A program made the translations under genes and the position numbers. A stretch of 64,000 nucleotides of DNA from an uncultured Eubacteriales bacterium. Its GTDB lineage: Bacteria; Bacillota; Clostridia; Christensenellales; CAG-138. Below are positions 38,732-48,640 of the stretch, in pieces. Under the pieces are notes generated by a model. That model saw only the letters and a list, made by a program, of their open reading frames with translations. It did no database searches and had not been told where the DNA came from. The stretch is from NCBI GenBank assembly GCA_900540495.1, contig UQGA01000007.1:34521-98520 (forward strand), in the 5' to 3' direction. The first letter of the stretch is position 1, and every line of letters begins with the position of its first letter.

Positions 38732-39902
38732 GGGCATGTGGCATTCTGTTGAAGGGTATGTTATAATACAAATCAAGGGCACGGGCGTTGAGCGGCTGCT
38801 CAATGAGATGCGCGCAGCCGGTATTCCCGTGCGCGACCTTGTGCGCGTTGGACGCACGGAGTATCGCTGCCGCCTGCGCGCGGCGGATTTTCGCCGCCTG
38901 CATGCGTTGCGCCGCCATTGCCGCATCCACATCCTGCGCCGTGGAGGGCCCTCGGTCTGGCTGGCGCGCTTATTCCGGCGTCGCGCGCTCTGGATCGGGC
39001 TGCTGCTCGCGGCGGTGCTCATCGGCTTTTTGTCCACGCGCATATGCATCATCCGTGTCGTCGGGTGTGAGCGCGTTGCGGAGCGGACGGTGCTGCGCTC
39101 GCTTGCCTCGCTCGGCGTCACCGTCGGACGCCCGCGCAGCGGATTGTCGCTGCCGGTGTTGGGCGAAAAGCTCATGGCGTCGGATGATCGCATCGGTTGG
39201 GCCGGGCTCTCGCTCGACGGCGTGGTCCTCACGGTGGAGATCGTGGAGATGATTCATGCCGAGGAGCCGGTTGATCCGGAAAAGCCATGCGATGTGGTGG
39301 CCGTCAAGGATGGCGTGATCGTCAGCGCAAACGCCGTGTCCGGCAACCCGCTCGTACGCGCCGGGGACATGGTGCAGGCGGGCGATGTACTCATCGCGGG
39401 CGACCTGACCCGCGAGGACTCGCAGACCCCGCTTCGGGTACACGCCTTTGGCGAGGTGCGCGCCAACGTATACTACTTTGCGGAGGCCGCCGTCACGGAG
39501 GAGAGCGAAACGCTGCAGCCAAGCGGCCGTACCGCTGCCTATCGGGCGGTATATATCGCCGGGCGCAAGCTGTTTGAGAGCGAAATTCCCTTTGAGGAGT
39601 ACGAGCTTTCAAACGTGCGCACCGCTTTGCTGCCGGGCGCGGTGCTGCCGCTGGAAGTGGTGGACGCGGTATGTGGAGAACTCACGATGCAGCCGTATCG
39701 CATCGATGCGGCCGAACGCAGGGAGCGCGCCGCTTTTGAGGCGGAACAGGGAGCGTTTCTGCGCGTCCCGTCGGACGCGCAGATCGTGGAGAAGACGATC
39801 GCCTACGCCGAGCACGAGGGTTGCACGGTCGCCGTGATCTGCGTCATGACGGAAGAAACGATCGGAATGGAGAGGGAATTGCCCGATGACGGGAACGAAT
39901 GA
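38721..39902 (+). CDS. yqfD: Sporulation protein YqfD
   Basis: YqfD is a membrane protein required in the mother cell during sporulation. The 393-residue product has the family layout. A short N-terminal domain begins VEGYVIIQIKGTGVERLLNE. One membrane helix follows a basic stretch (LFRRRALWIGLLLAAVLIGFL, about residues 85-105). A large extracytoplasmic domain contains VVAVKDGVIVSANAVSGNPLV and AGDVLIAGDLT. The start is uncertain: ATG 38721 overlaps yqfC by 11 bp and gives the family-like distance to EGYV. ATG 38736 is the alternative. Overlap with phoH downstream (39886) shows tight coupling. Confidence 0.9.
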   Translation: MVDKGMWHSVEGYVIIQIKGTGVERLLNEMRAAGIPVRDLVRVGRTEYRCRLRAADFRRLHALRRHCRIHILRRGGPSVWLARLFRRRALWIGLLLAAVLIGFLSTRICIIRVVGCERVAERTVLRSLASLGVTVGRPRSGLSLPVLGEKLMASDDRIGWAGLSLDGVVLTVEIVEMIHAEEPVDPEKPCDVVAVKDGVIVSANAVSGNPLVRAGDMVQAGDVLIAGDLTREDSQTPLRVHAFGEVRANVYYFAEAAVTEESETLQPSGRTAAYRAVYIAGRKLFESEIPFEEYELSNVRTALLPGAVLPLEVVDAVCGELTMQPYRIDAAERRERAAFEAEQGAFLRVPSDAQIVEKTIAYAEHEGCTVAVICVMTEETIGMERELPDDGNE

Positions 39903-40872
39903 AAAGACCACGCAGATCGTGGGCGTGGAGGCGATGGACGACCTCATTGGCCTGTTCGGCGTGTTTGACGAGAATTTGCGCGTGATCGAGGAGGAGACCG
40001 GCACGCGCATTGCGGCTACGGAGGAAGGAATCCGCATCGAGGGCGGCGAAGAGATGACGGCGTTGACTGCCACGGTGCTTGAAAAAATGTTGGACATGCA
40101 GCGCCGTGGCGAGCCGATCAACCGTTCGCGCATTCGCTATGCGGTGGATCTTGCGCGGGAGGGCAATGCAGAGCTGATCAGCCAGATCATGGGCGACGTG
40201 GTCGCCATCACCAGCCGGGGCCGCCAGGTCCGCTGCAAGACGCTTGGTCAGAAACGGTATGTGCAGGCGCTGCGCGAACACGAGCTTGTGTTTGGCGTGG
40301 GCCCCGCCGGCACGGGGAAGACCTACCTGGCGGTGGCCATGGCGGTGCTCGCCTTCAAAAACAAGGAGGTCGACCGGATCATTCTGACCCGGCCGGCGGT
40401 AGAGGCGGGGGAGAAGCTGGGCTTTTTGCCGGGCGACCTGCAGACGAAAGTTGATCCGTATTTGCGCCCGCTTTACGATGCGCTCCAGGATTTCCTTGGG
40501 GTGGAGACGTATCGCTCGCTGACCGAACGCGGCGCAATCGAGGTTGCACCGCTGGCGTATATGCGCGGACGCACGCTCAATTCCGCCTATATTATCCTTG
40601 ATGAGGCGCAGAACTGCTCCATCGAGCAGATGAAGATGTTTCTCACGCGCTTTGGCGAGGGGTCACGCGTGGTTGTCACGGGCGATATCACCCAGATCGA
40701 CCTGCCGCGGGAACGCCGCAGCGGTCTTGTGCACGCGCTGGAGGTACTCGAGGGCGTGGAGGGTATCGAGGTGGTGCGCCTCACGCATAAAGACGTGGTG
40801 CGGCACGAGCTGGTGCAGCGCATCATCCGCGCGTACGAGAAGCACGAAAGGTCCGAAAAACACAGGAATTGA
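39886..40872 (+). CDS. phoH: PhoH-family ATPase (PhoL/YbeZ type)
   Basis: The 328-residue protein is a PhoH-like nucleotide-binding protein often paired with YbeY in rRNA maturation. Walker A is GVGPAGTGKTYLAVAMA (about residue 145). RPAVEAGEKLGFLPGDLQ follows, and Walker B is YIILDEAQNCS. VVVTGDITQIDLP is the sensor-like motif near residue 268. The N-terminal 110 residues form the KH-like/PhoH N-domain of this class. GAGAGGGA precedes ATG 39886, which lies within yqfD by 17 bp. The gene stands two positions before ybeY, the standard context. Confidence 0.95.
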   Translation: MTGTNEKTTQIVGVEAMDDLIGLFGVFDENLRVIEEETGTRIAATEEGIRIEGGEEMTALTATVLEKMLDMQRRGEPINRSRIRYAVDLAREGNAELISQIMGDVVAITSRGRQVRCKTLGQKRYVQALREHELVFGVGPAGTGKTYLAVAMAVLAFKNKEVDRIILTRPAVEAGEKLGFLPGDLQTKVDPYLRPLYDALQDFLGVETYRSLTERGAIEVAPLAYMRGRTLNSAYIILDEAQNCSIEQMKMFLTRFGEGSRVVVTGDITQIDLPRERRSGLVHALEVLEGVEGIEVVRLTHKDVVRHELVQRIIRAYEKHERSEKHRN

Positions 40873-40883
40873 GGGGAATTGCC

Positions 40884-43040
40884 GTGGCCAACGACCGCAG
40901 AAAAAAGAAGCGCCGCTTCCGCAGCACCGGCCAGTTTATCGGCCTGCTGTTGCTGGCCGGCCTGTTTGCACTGAATGCGCTGGTTGCGCTGGCCTCCCTT
41001 TCGCAGCGCAAGTATAGCGTGTCCGTCGGCGCGGCGGCGCCGGAAACGATTCGCGCCACACGGGAGATCGAGGATGTTGGCGCTACCGAAACCCGGAAAC
41101 AGGCGGCGCGCGCTGCGGTGGAGACCGTTTTTGCGCTGGATGAGGAGCTGGCAAATACGCTCATTTCCGGCGTAGAATCCTTTTTTGACGCGCTTGCCGA
41201 GCTGCGTGCCGAAGCGGCGGCGATCCGTGCGGCGGATGCGCCCGTGGCTGCGGATGGAACGCCCCTCACGGACGACCGGTCCTGGCAGGTAGTTGTTTTG
41301 CAGGACGAGCTGTTGACCATGCTGGCCAAGCTTCCTATGCCCCTGTCGGATGCGTCGTTGGGCTATGAACTGCTCTCCGCCACCGACGAGGAGCTGTTGC
41401 GCCTCAAGGAGATCATGGTACCGAAGATTACCGAGCAGCTTACGGCCGGCTTGTCGGAGGAGGCGCTTGAAAGTACGGCGGCCTCGGCCCTGCGTGAGCT
41501 GCAGATCACCACGCTGCCCACCCGCCTCAAGGAATTGGGAGAGATGCTTTACGACCGGTATCTGCAGCCGACGCTGCTGCCGGACGAGGAGGCGACGGCG
41601 CGCGAAAGGGAGTTGGCGGCCGACACCGTAACGCCCGTCGTTATTTCCCGCGGTTCCGTCATCGTGGAAAAGGGCGAAACGGTCACCAGCAGCGATTATG
41701 CGACGCTCGTCTCGCTTGGGCTTGTCAGCGGCGTGAACGACAACGGGCTGTTCCCCCTGGGCGTGGTGGGCGCGCTTCTGGCGGCTTACGTGCTGTTTGC
41801 CTGGTATCTGCAACGGGCGTTGCCGTCCCTGCTCGCCTCGAGCAAGCAGATGTTCATGCTGCTGCTGATCGTGGGCATTGCCATCCTGCTGGAGTGGGCC
41901 TGTTTCCTGCTCGAACCGCGGATCGTGCCGTCGCTTCTGGCGGTATTGCTCTGCACGGTGTTGCTCTCGCGGGAGGCGGCGCAGGCGGTCAACGTGCTGC
42001 TCGCCCTGTCGTTCGGGCTGATGGCCGGCGGAAACGGCAGCGGCATGCTGGGCAGCTCATCGCTTTTGTCGGTTGCAGCCTCTTTGCTGGGAGGGCAGGC
42101 GGCCATTCTCGTGGCGACCGGCAACGAGAGGCGCGGCTCACTCATCGCTGCCGGCGGCGCTGCCGGCGGCGTCGGCGCGATTGTCGTGCTCTCCGGTTGC
42201 GCGATCCTCGGCAAGTCGTTCGATGAAACCCTGATCCATTCCGGGCTGGTCCTGCTGCCGCCGGTGGTGCTTGCCGTGTTCTGCGTGGGCATGCTCTCCG
42301 TTTGGGAGAACGTGTTCGACGTGGTGACTCCGGCGCGCCTGCACGAGCTGCTCAACGGCAATCATCCGCTACAGCGCAAGATGATGACCGTTGCGCCCGG
42401 CACGTTCCATCATTCCATGATGACGGCGTCGCTTGCGGAGGGCGCGGCGGAGGCGATCGGCGCAAACGCGCTGCTGGCGCGTGCGGGCGCCGCCTACCAC
42501 GATGTGGGCAAGCTGCGCCGCCCCGCATACTTTTCAGAAAACCAGACCGACGGAAGGAACATCCACGATACGCTGTCCCCGGCGGAAAGCGCAGATTTTA
42601 TCATTGCGCACCAGCGCGACGCGGAGGCGTTGCTGCAAAAGTATCATGTGCCGGCGGCCGTGCGCGCCATCGCTGCGGAACACCACGGGACCACGCTCGT
42701 CGCTTACTTTTATCACAAGGCGAAGCAGGCGGCGGGGCAGGCGGTGGATGAGGCGGCGTACCGGTATCCGGGTCCCCGCCCGACCACGCGGGAGAGCGCG
42801 ATCGTCATGTTTGCGGACAGTTGTGAGGCGGCGGTGCGCTCGCTGGGCGATGCGACGGCCGAACAGATGGCGGATATGGTGCACAAGGTCATCCGCGGTA
42901 AGATCGACGACGGGCAGTTGGCCGACTGTCCGATTACGATGCAGGAGATTGCCAGGATCGAGAAGAGTTTTCTGCTGACGTTTAGCGGCATCCTGCACGA
43001 TCGCGTGCGTTATCCGGAGGAGGAGGACGTGCAGATATGA
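40884..43040 (+). CDS. yqfF: 7TM-HD c-di-AMP phosphodiesterase PgpH-like (YqfF)
   Basis: The 718-residue protein matches the 7TMR-HD family, whose Listeria member PgpH hydrolyses the second messenger c-di-AMP. It has an N-terminal helix and an extracytoplasmic 7TMR-HDED domain (about residues 45-290). Seven membrane helices follow (about 295-475), then a cytoplasmic HD domain. That domain carries the metal ligands in TFHHSMMTASLAEGA and AYHDVGKLRRPAYFSENQ, then AIAAEHHGT and MFADSCEAA. The start is GTG 40884, with GAGGGG 7 bp upstream; a TTG 15 bp earlier is the first base of that ribosome site. It overlaps ybeY by 4 bp. Confidence 0.94.
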   Translation: MANDRRKKKRRFRSTGQFIGLLLLAGLFALNALVALASLSQRKYSVSVGAAAPETIRATREIEDVGATETRKQAARAAVETVFALDEELANTLISGVESFFDALAELRAEAAAIRAADAPVAADGTPLTDDRSWQVVVLQDELLTMLAKLPMPLSDASLGYELLSATDEELLRLKEIMVPKITEQLTAGLSEEALESTAASALRELQITTLPTRLKELGEMLYDRYLQPTLLPDEEATARERELAADTVTPVVISRGSVIVEKGETVTSSDYATLVSLGLVSGVNDNGLFPLGVVGALLAAYVLFAWYLQRALPSLLASSKQMFMLLLIVGIAILLEWACFLLEPRIVPSLLAVLLCTVLLSREAAQAVNVLLALSFGLMAGGNGSGMLGSSSLLSVAASLLGGQAAILVATGNERRGSLIAAGGAAGGVGAIVVLSGCAILGKSFDETLIHSGLVLLPPVVLAVFCVGMLSVWENVFDVVTPARLHELLNGNHPLQRKMMTVAPGTFHHSMMTASLAEGAAEAIGANALLARAGAAYHDVGKLRRPAYFSENQTDGRNIHDTLSPAESADFIIAHQRDAEALLQKYHVPAAVRAIAAEHHGTTLVAYFYHKAKQAAGQAVDEAAYRYPGPRPTTRESAIVMFADSCEAAVRSLGDATAEQMADMVHKVIRGKIDDGQLADCPITMQEIARIEKSFLLTFSGILHDRVRYPEEEDVQI

Positions 43041-43483
43041 CCGACGTATGCGTGGAGGAGGGGCTGGCCGTCTCGCCGGAGGCGTGCGAGCTGATCCGGC
43101 TTGCGGTGGAGACCGCGCTTGCGCACATGGGGCGCGTGGGTAGCGTCTGCGTGCAGCTTGTGTCCGAGGCAGAGATTCGCCGGCTCAACGCCGGCTTTCG
43201 AGGGATTGACCGCGTGACGGACGTGCTTTCGTTCCCTGCGCTGGAGGGGGAAGCCATAGCGGCGCCGCCGGACGGCTGCCTTGGAGACATTGCCGTCTGC
43301 ATGGCGCGCGCGGCGGAACAGGCGGAGACGTATGGCCATCCGTTGGAGCGGGAGTTGGCGTTTCTGGCGGTGCATGGTACGCTGCATCTGCTGGGGCTCG
43401 ACCATATGACCGCAGCGCAGGAGGCGCACATGCGCGCCTGCCAGCGGCAGATCATGAAAGAAATGGGGCTGGAAATTGCATGA
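43037..43483 (+). CDS. ybeY: Endoribonuclease YbeY (rRNA maturation factor)
   Basis: YbeY is a zinc-dependent single-strand endoribonuclease used in 16S rRNA 3'-end processing and ribosome quality control. The 148-residue protein has the metal site HGTLHLLGLDH (family pattern HGxLHLxGYDH, about residues 115-125) and the conserved RGIDRVTDVLSFPA. LGDIAVCMARA is also present. It begins inside the yqfF stop (ATGA) and ends inside cdd (ATGA). The diacylglycerol/undecaprenol kinase gene often found between ybeY and cdd in Firmicutes is absent. Confidence 0.95.
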   Translation: MTDVCVEEGLAVSPEACELIRLAVETALAHMGRVGSVCVQLVSEAEIRRLNAGFRGIDRVTDVLSFPALEGEAIAAPPDGCLGDIAVCMARAAEQAETYGHPLERELAFLAVHGTLHLLGLDHMTAAQEAHMRACQRQIMKEMGLEIA

Positions 43484-43893
43484 ACAGGATCGAACAGAAT
43501 GAACTGATGCACATGCTCTCCCTTGCGTGCGCGGCGCGGGAGCGCGCCTATGTGCCGTATTCCGGCTTTCGCGTTGGCGCCTGCCTGCGCGCGGCAAGCG
43601 GGCAGTACTACATGGGCTGCAACATCGAGAACGCGGCGTACACGCCCACCAACTGCGCGGAGCGCACGGCGCTGTTTACCGCCGTCTATCAGGGTGAGCG
43701 TGCGTTTGACGCTCTCGCCGTGGCGTGCAGCGGCGATTTGCCCGCCTATCCCTGCGGCGTATGCCGGCAGGCCCTCTCGGAGTTTTGCGAGCCGGATATG
43801 CCCGTGATCGTGTGCAACGCCGCAGGAGAGGCGGAGCAGACGACGCTTGGCGAGCTGCTGCCGCACTCCTTCGGCAAAAAGGATCTTGCATGA
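43480..43893 (+). CDS. cdd: Cytidine deaminase
   Basis: Cdd deaminates cytidine and deoxycytidine to the uridines in pyrimidine salvage. The 137-residue protein is the short homotetrameric form. It shows YVPYSGFRVGA near residue 25 and NIENAAYTPTNCAERTALF, with the zinc-binding Cys and catalytic Glu (about residues 55-57). The second zinc pair is PCGVCRQALSEF (about residues 88-91). It overlaps ybeY and era by ATGA junctions, so translation is coupled through the cluster. Confidence 0.96.
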   Translation: MNRIEQNELMHMLSLACAARERAYVPYSGFRVGACLRAASGQYYMGCNIENAAYTPTNCAERTALFTAVYQGERAFDALAVACSGDLPAYPCGVCRQALSEFCEPDMPVIVCNAAGEAEQTTLGELLPHSFGKKDLA

Positions 43894-44780
43894 GCGGTTT
43901 TCGCTCCGGCTTTGTCTCCATTGTCGGCTGCCCGAACGCGGGCAAGAGTACGTTGCTCAACCGGCTGGTGGGACAGAAAATTGCCATCGTGTCCGATCGG
44001 GCGCAGACCACGCGCAACCGTGTGACGGGCGTGCTTACGCGCGACGGCTACCAGATCGTCTTTTTGGATACTCCGGGCATGACGACGCCGAGAAACCGTC
44101 TGGGCGAGTATATGCAGAAGGTCGCCGTGGACGCTTTGAGCGACGTGGAAGCCGTGCTGTTCGTTGCGGATGCGCAGCAGGGCGTGCGTGACAGGGACGA
44201 GCGCATTCTGGAACGCCTTTCCCTGGTTAAGGCGCCGTTGTTTGCGCTTGTCAACAAATGCGACGCCGCGTCGGAGGAGGCCGTGGAACAGGCGCATGCG
44301 TCGCTTTGCGCCCGGAAAATATTTCAGCAGGTCCTGATCGGCTCGGCCAGAACGGGCGAGGGGCTCGACTTGCTTGAGGACGCGCTGCTGACGCAGATGC
44401 CGGAAGGCCCGCGGTATTTTCCGGATGACATGGTGACGGATCAGCCCGAGCGCATCATCTGCGCCGAGATGGTGCGCGAGAAGGCGCTCGAACTGTTGCG
44501 CGAGGAAGTGCCGCACGGGATCGGCGTCGCGGTCGAGCGCATGGCCATGCGCGAGGCAGGCGATCTCATGGACGTCTATGCGACGATTTACTGCGAGCGC
44601 GAGTCGCACAAGGGTATCCTCATCGGCCGTGGCGGCGGGATGCTGCGCCGCATTGGCGCGGCGGCGCGCACGGATATGGAACGGATGCTCGGCTGTCGAG
44701 TGAACCTGCAACTCTGGATCAAGGTGAAGGAGGACTGGCGCAACCGGCCGGGCGTGTTGCACGAACTGGGGTACGAGTGA
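43890..44780 (+). CDS. era: GTPase Era
   Basis: Era is an essential GTPase that binds the 16S rRNA 3' end during 30S assembly. The 296-residue protein has G1 GCPNAGKSTLLN, the effector segment SDRAQTTRNRV, G3 DTPGM, and G4 LVNKCD. A C-terminal KH domain carries GILIGRGGGMLRRIG (about residue 235) and the conserved VNLQLWIKVKEDWR. The start at 43890 overlaps the cdd stop. Genes for YbeY and RecO on either side give the standard Firmicutes context. Confidence 0.97.
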   Translation: MSGFRSGFVSIVGCPNAGKSTLLNRLVGQKIAIVSDRAQTTRNRVTGVLTRDGYQIVFLDTPGMTTPRNRLGEYMQKVAVDALSDVEAVLFVADAQQGVRDRDERILERLSLVKAPLFALVNKCDAASEEAVEQAHASLCARKIFQQVLIGSARTGEGLDLLEDALLTQMPEGPRYFPDDMVTDQPERIICAEMVREKALELLREEVPHGIGVAVERMAMREAGDLMDVYATIYCERESHKGILIGRGGGMLRRIGAAARTDMERMLGCRVNLQLWIKVKEDWRNRPGVLHELGYE

Positions 44781-44824
44781 CGCCTGTGCGCCCATGCCAG
44801 AAATTTCGCCTCATGTGCGTGCGC

Positions 44825-44854
44825 CCTTGCCGCCATACTAAGGCGGCAAGGAGG
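44825..44854 (+). promoter_or_regulatory. Hairpin overlapping the yqzL ribosome binding site
   Basis: A perfect 10-bp stem, CCTTGCCGCC (44825-44834) with GGCGGCAAGG (44842-44851), closes a 7-nt loop. Its 3' arm includes the first four bases of AAGGAGG (44848-44854), the Shine-Dalgarno of the 54-residue gene. No T-run follows, so it is not an intrinsic terminator; it could limit translation of yqzL and recO. Confidence 0.6.
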
Positions 44855-44863
44855 CTGAACCGG

Positions 44864-45028
44864 ATGGAGCAAGGAAAGCAAGGAAGCTGCCTTCAATGGC
44901 AGCGGTTTATGGACACCGGCGAGATCGGCGCCTACCTGTTGTATCGTGCCATGCGCACAATGGAGGGAGACGGGCCCGCCGGAGAACGGGGGAACGAATG
45001 CCGGTCATCTGTGCCACGGGGATCGTAA
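44864..45028 (+). CDS. yqzL: YqzL-like small protein
   Basis: The 54-residue product contains LQWQRFMDTGEIGAYLLYRA (about residues 10-29). It resembles the core of YqzL, a short protein of unknown function encoded between era and recO in many Firmicutes (pattern WxxFxxTGxIxAYLLYK). Position, AAGGAGG 9 bp upstream and the conserved core support it as a real gene. An earlier in-frame start (44777) lacks a ribosome site. Its 3' end runs 31 bp into recO in another frame; the C-terminal 25 residues are unlike the family and may be only read-through sequence. Confidence 0.7.
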   Translation: MEQGKQGSCLQWQRFMDTGEIGAYLLYRAMRTMEGDGPAGERGNECRSSVPRGS

Positions 45029-45741
45029 CCAGATACGTCAATTACCGCGAGAACGACAGAATTCTCAGCATCTTTACCATCGATCATGGGCGCATTGACG
45101 CCAAGGCGCGCGGCTGCCGCCGCCCGGCCAGCCCCCTGCTGCCGGCGGCACAGCCGTTTGTGTACGGAGAGTTTGAGCTGTTTGCCGGGCGGGACAAGTA
45201 TACCGTCAACCAGTGCGCTGTCGAGGAGAGCTTTTTCCCGATCCGCGAGGATATCGACCGGTTTGCGGTCGGCTCCGCCATGCTGCAGCTTGCGCATGAG
45301 GCCGTGCAGGAGCGCGAACCGAACCGGCCGCTGTTCTCCCTGCTCTACCATGCGCTTTCCTTCCTCGCCTATGCCGAACCGCTCGATCCGGTCGATCTGT
45401 TCCTGTGTTATCTGCTGCGGTATCTGAACACGATCGGCTATTGCCCGGCCGTTACGTCCTGCGCCCGCTGCGGGCGCGACCTGCGCGCGGACACGCATGT
45501 ATATGCGTCCGCGCGTGCGGGCGGCGCCATATGCGCGGCCTGCGCCTCCGGCGCGCAGGAGATCAGCAAAACGGCGCTCGAGGCCATGCGCCGGATGCTG
45601 CTGCTCGGCGATGCGGAGCTGTATCGCGTGCGCTTGAACGATGGGCTGCGGGCCGAGCTGCGCCCCTTTTTGACGGAACTGGCCGTCCAATCGCTTGAGT
45701 ATGGTGCAAGAACTCTTGCATTTTTACAGGAACTGCGATAA
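44998..45741 (+). CDS. recO: DNA repair protein RecO
   Basis: RecO anneals single strands and, with RecR/RecF, loads RecA at gaps. The 247-residue protein has the family's N-terminal OB fold (ATGIVTRYVNYRENDRILSIFT) and helical middle with LLRYLNTIGYCP. A four-cysteine zinc finger is CARCGRDL with CAAC (about residues 155-182). The start at 44998 follows a G-rich ribosome site (GGGGG) and is the first with the conserved N-terminus. The end of the yqfC-recO cluster follows; the next gene has its own promoter. Confidence 0.93.
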   Translation: MPVICATGIVTRYVNYRENDRILSIFTIDHGRIDAKARGCRRPASPLLPAAQPFVYGEFELFAGRDKYTVNQCAVEESFFPIREDIDRFAVGSAMLQLAHEAVQEREPNRPLFSLLYHALSFLAYAEPLDPVDLFLCYLLRYLNTIGYCPAVTSCARCGRDLRADTHVYASARAGGAICAACASGAQEISKTALEAMRRMLLLGDAELYRVRLNDGLRAELRPFLTELAVQSLEYGARTLAFLQELR

Positions 45742-45771
45742 TTTTGCATGCCCAATGCCGCAAAAAGGGGG

Positions 45772-45848
45772 TACAATAAAATTATTGTAGAAAATGCCCG
45801 CAAAACCCTGCAATTTTTATTGCAAATCGAGGATGAATTGATTATAAT
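45772..45848 (+). promoter_or_regulatory. ppdK promoter region with two palindromes
   Basis: TTGCAA (45820-45825), 17 bp spacer and TATAAT (45843-45848) form a strong promoter. Two inverted repeats precede or overlap it. One is TACAATAA with TTATTGTA (45772-45789, 2-nt centre). The other is TGCAAT, 4 nt, ATTGCA (45809-45824), which covers the -35. Both are A/T-rich in a GC-rich sequence and could be regulator sites. Confidence 0.65.
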
Positions 45849-45898
45849 AACATCGGTTTAAGACATTGGAAAAAAATTATCTAAAGGAGGGCATTACT

Positions 45899-48526
<2,628 letters not shown>

Positions 48527-48549
48527 GCCGGTATTTCCAATCAAAAAAA

Positions 48550-48581
48550 GCCCCGCCGTCCGCCGACGGCGGGGCCTTTTT
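48550..48581 (+). terminator. Intrinsic terminator of ppdK
   Basis: An 11-bp stem, GCCCCGCCGTC (48550-48560) with GACGGCGGGGC (48565-48575), has a 4-nt loop. CTTTTT follows. It is preceded by seven A residues. Confidence 0.92.
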
Positions 48582-48640
48582 GCCCAGGCGCGGCAGCGGA
48601 AACTGCATAGTTTTTTTGCCCTTCGCAGATACTGAAATGG

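Noticed and set aside
45743..45766. TTTTGC/GCAAAA inverted repeat after recO as terminator
   Set aside because: The stem is only six A/T-rich pairs with a 12-nt loop and is followed by G residues.
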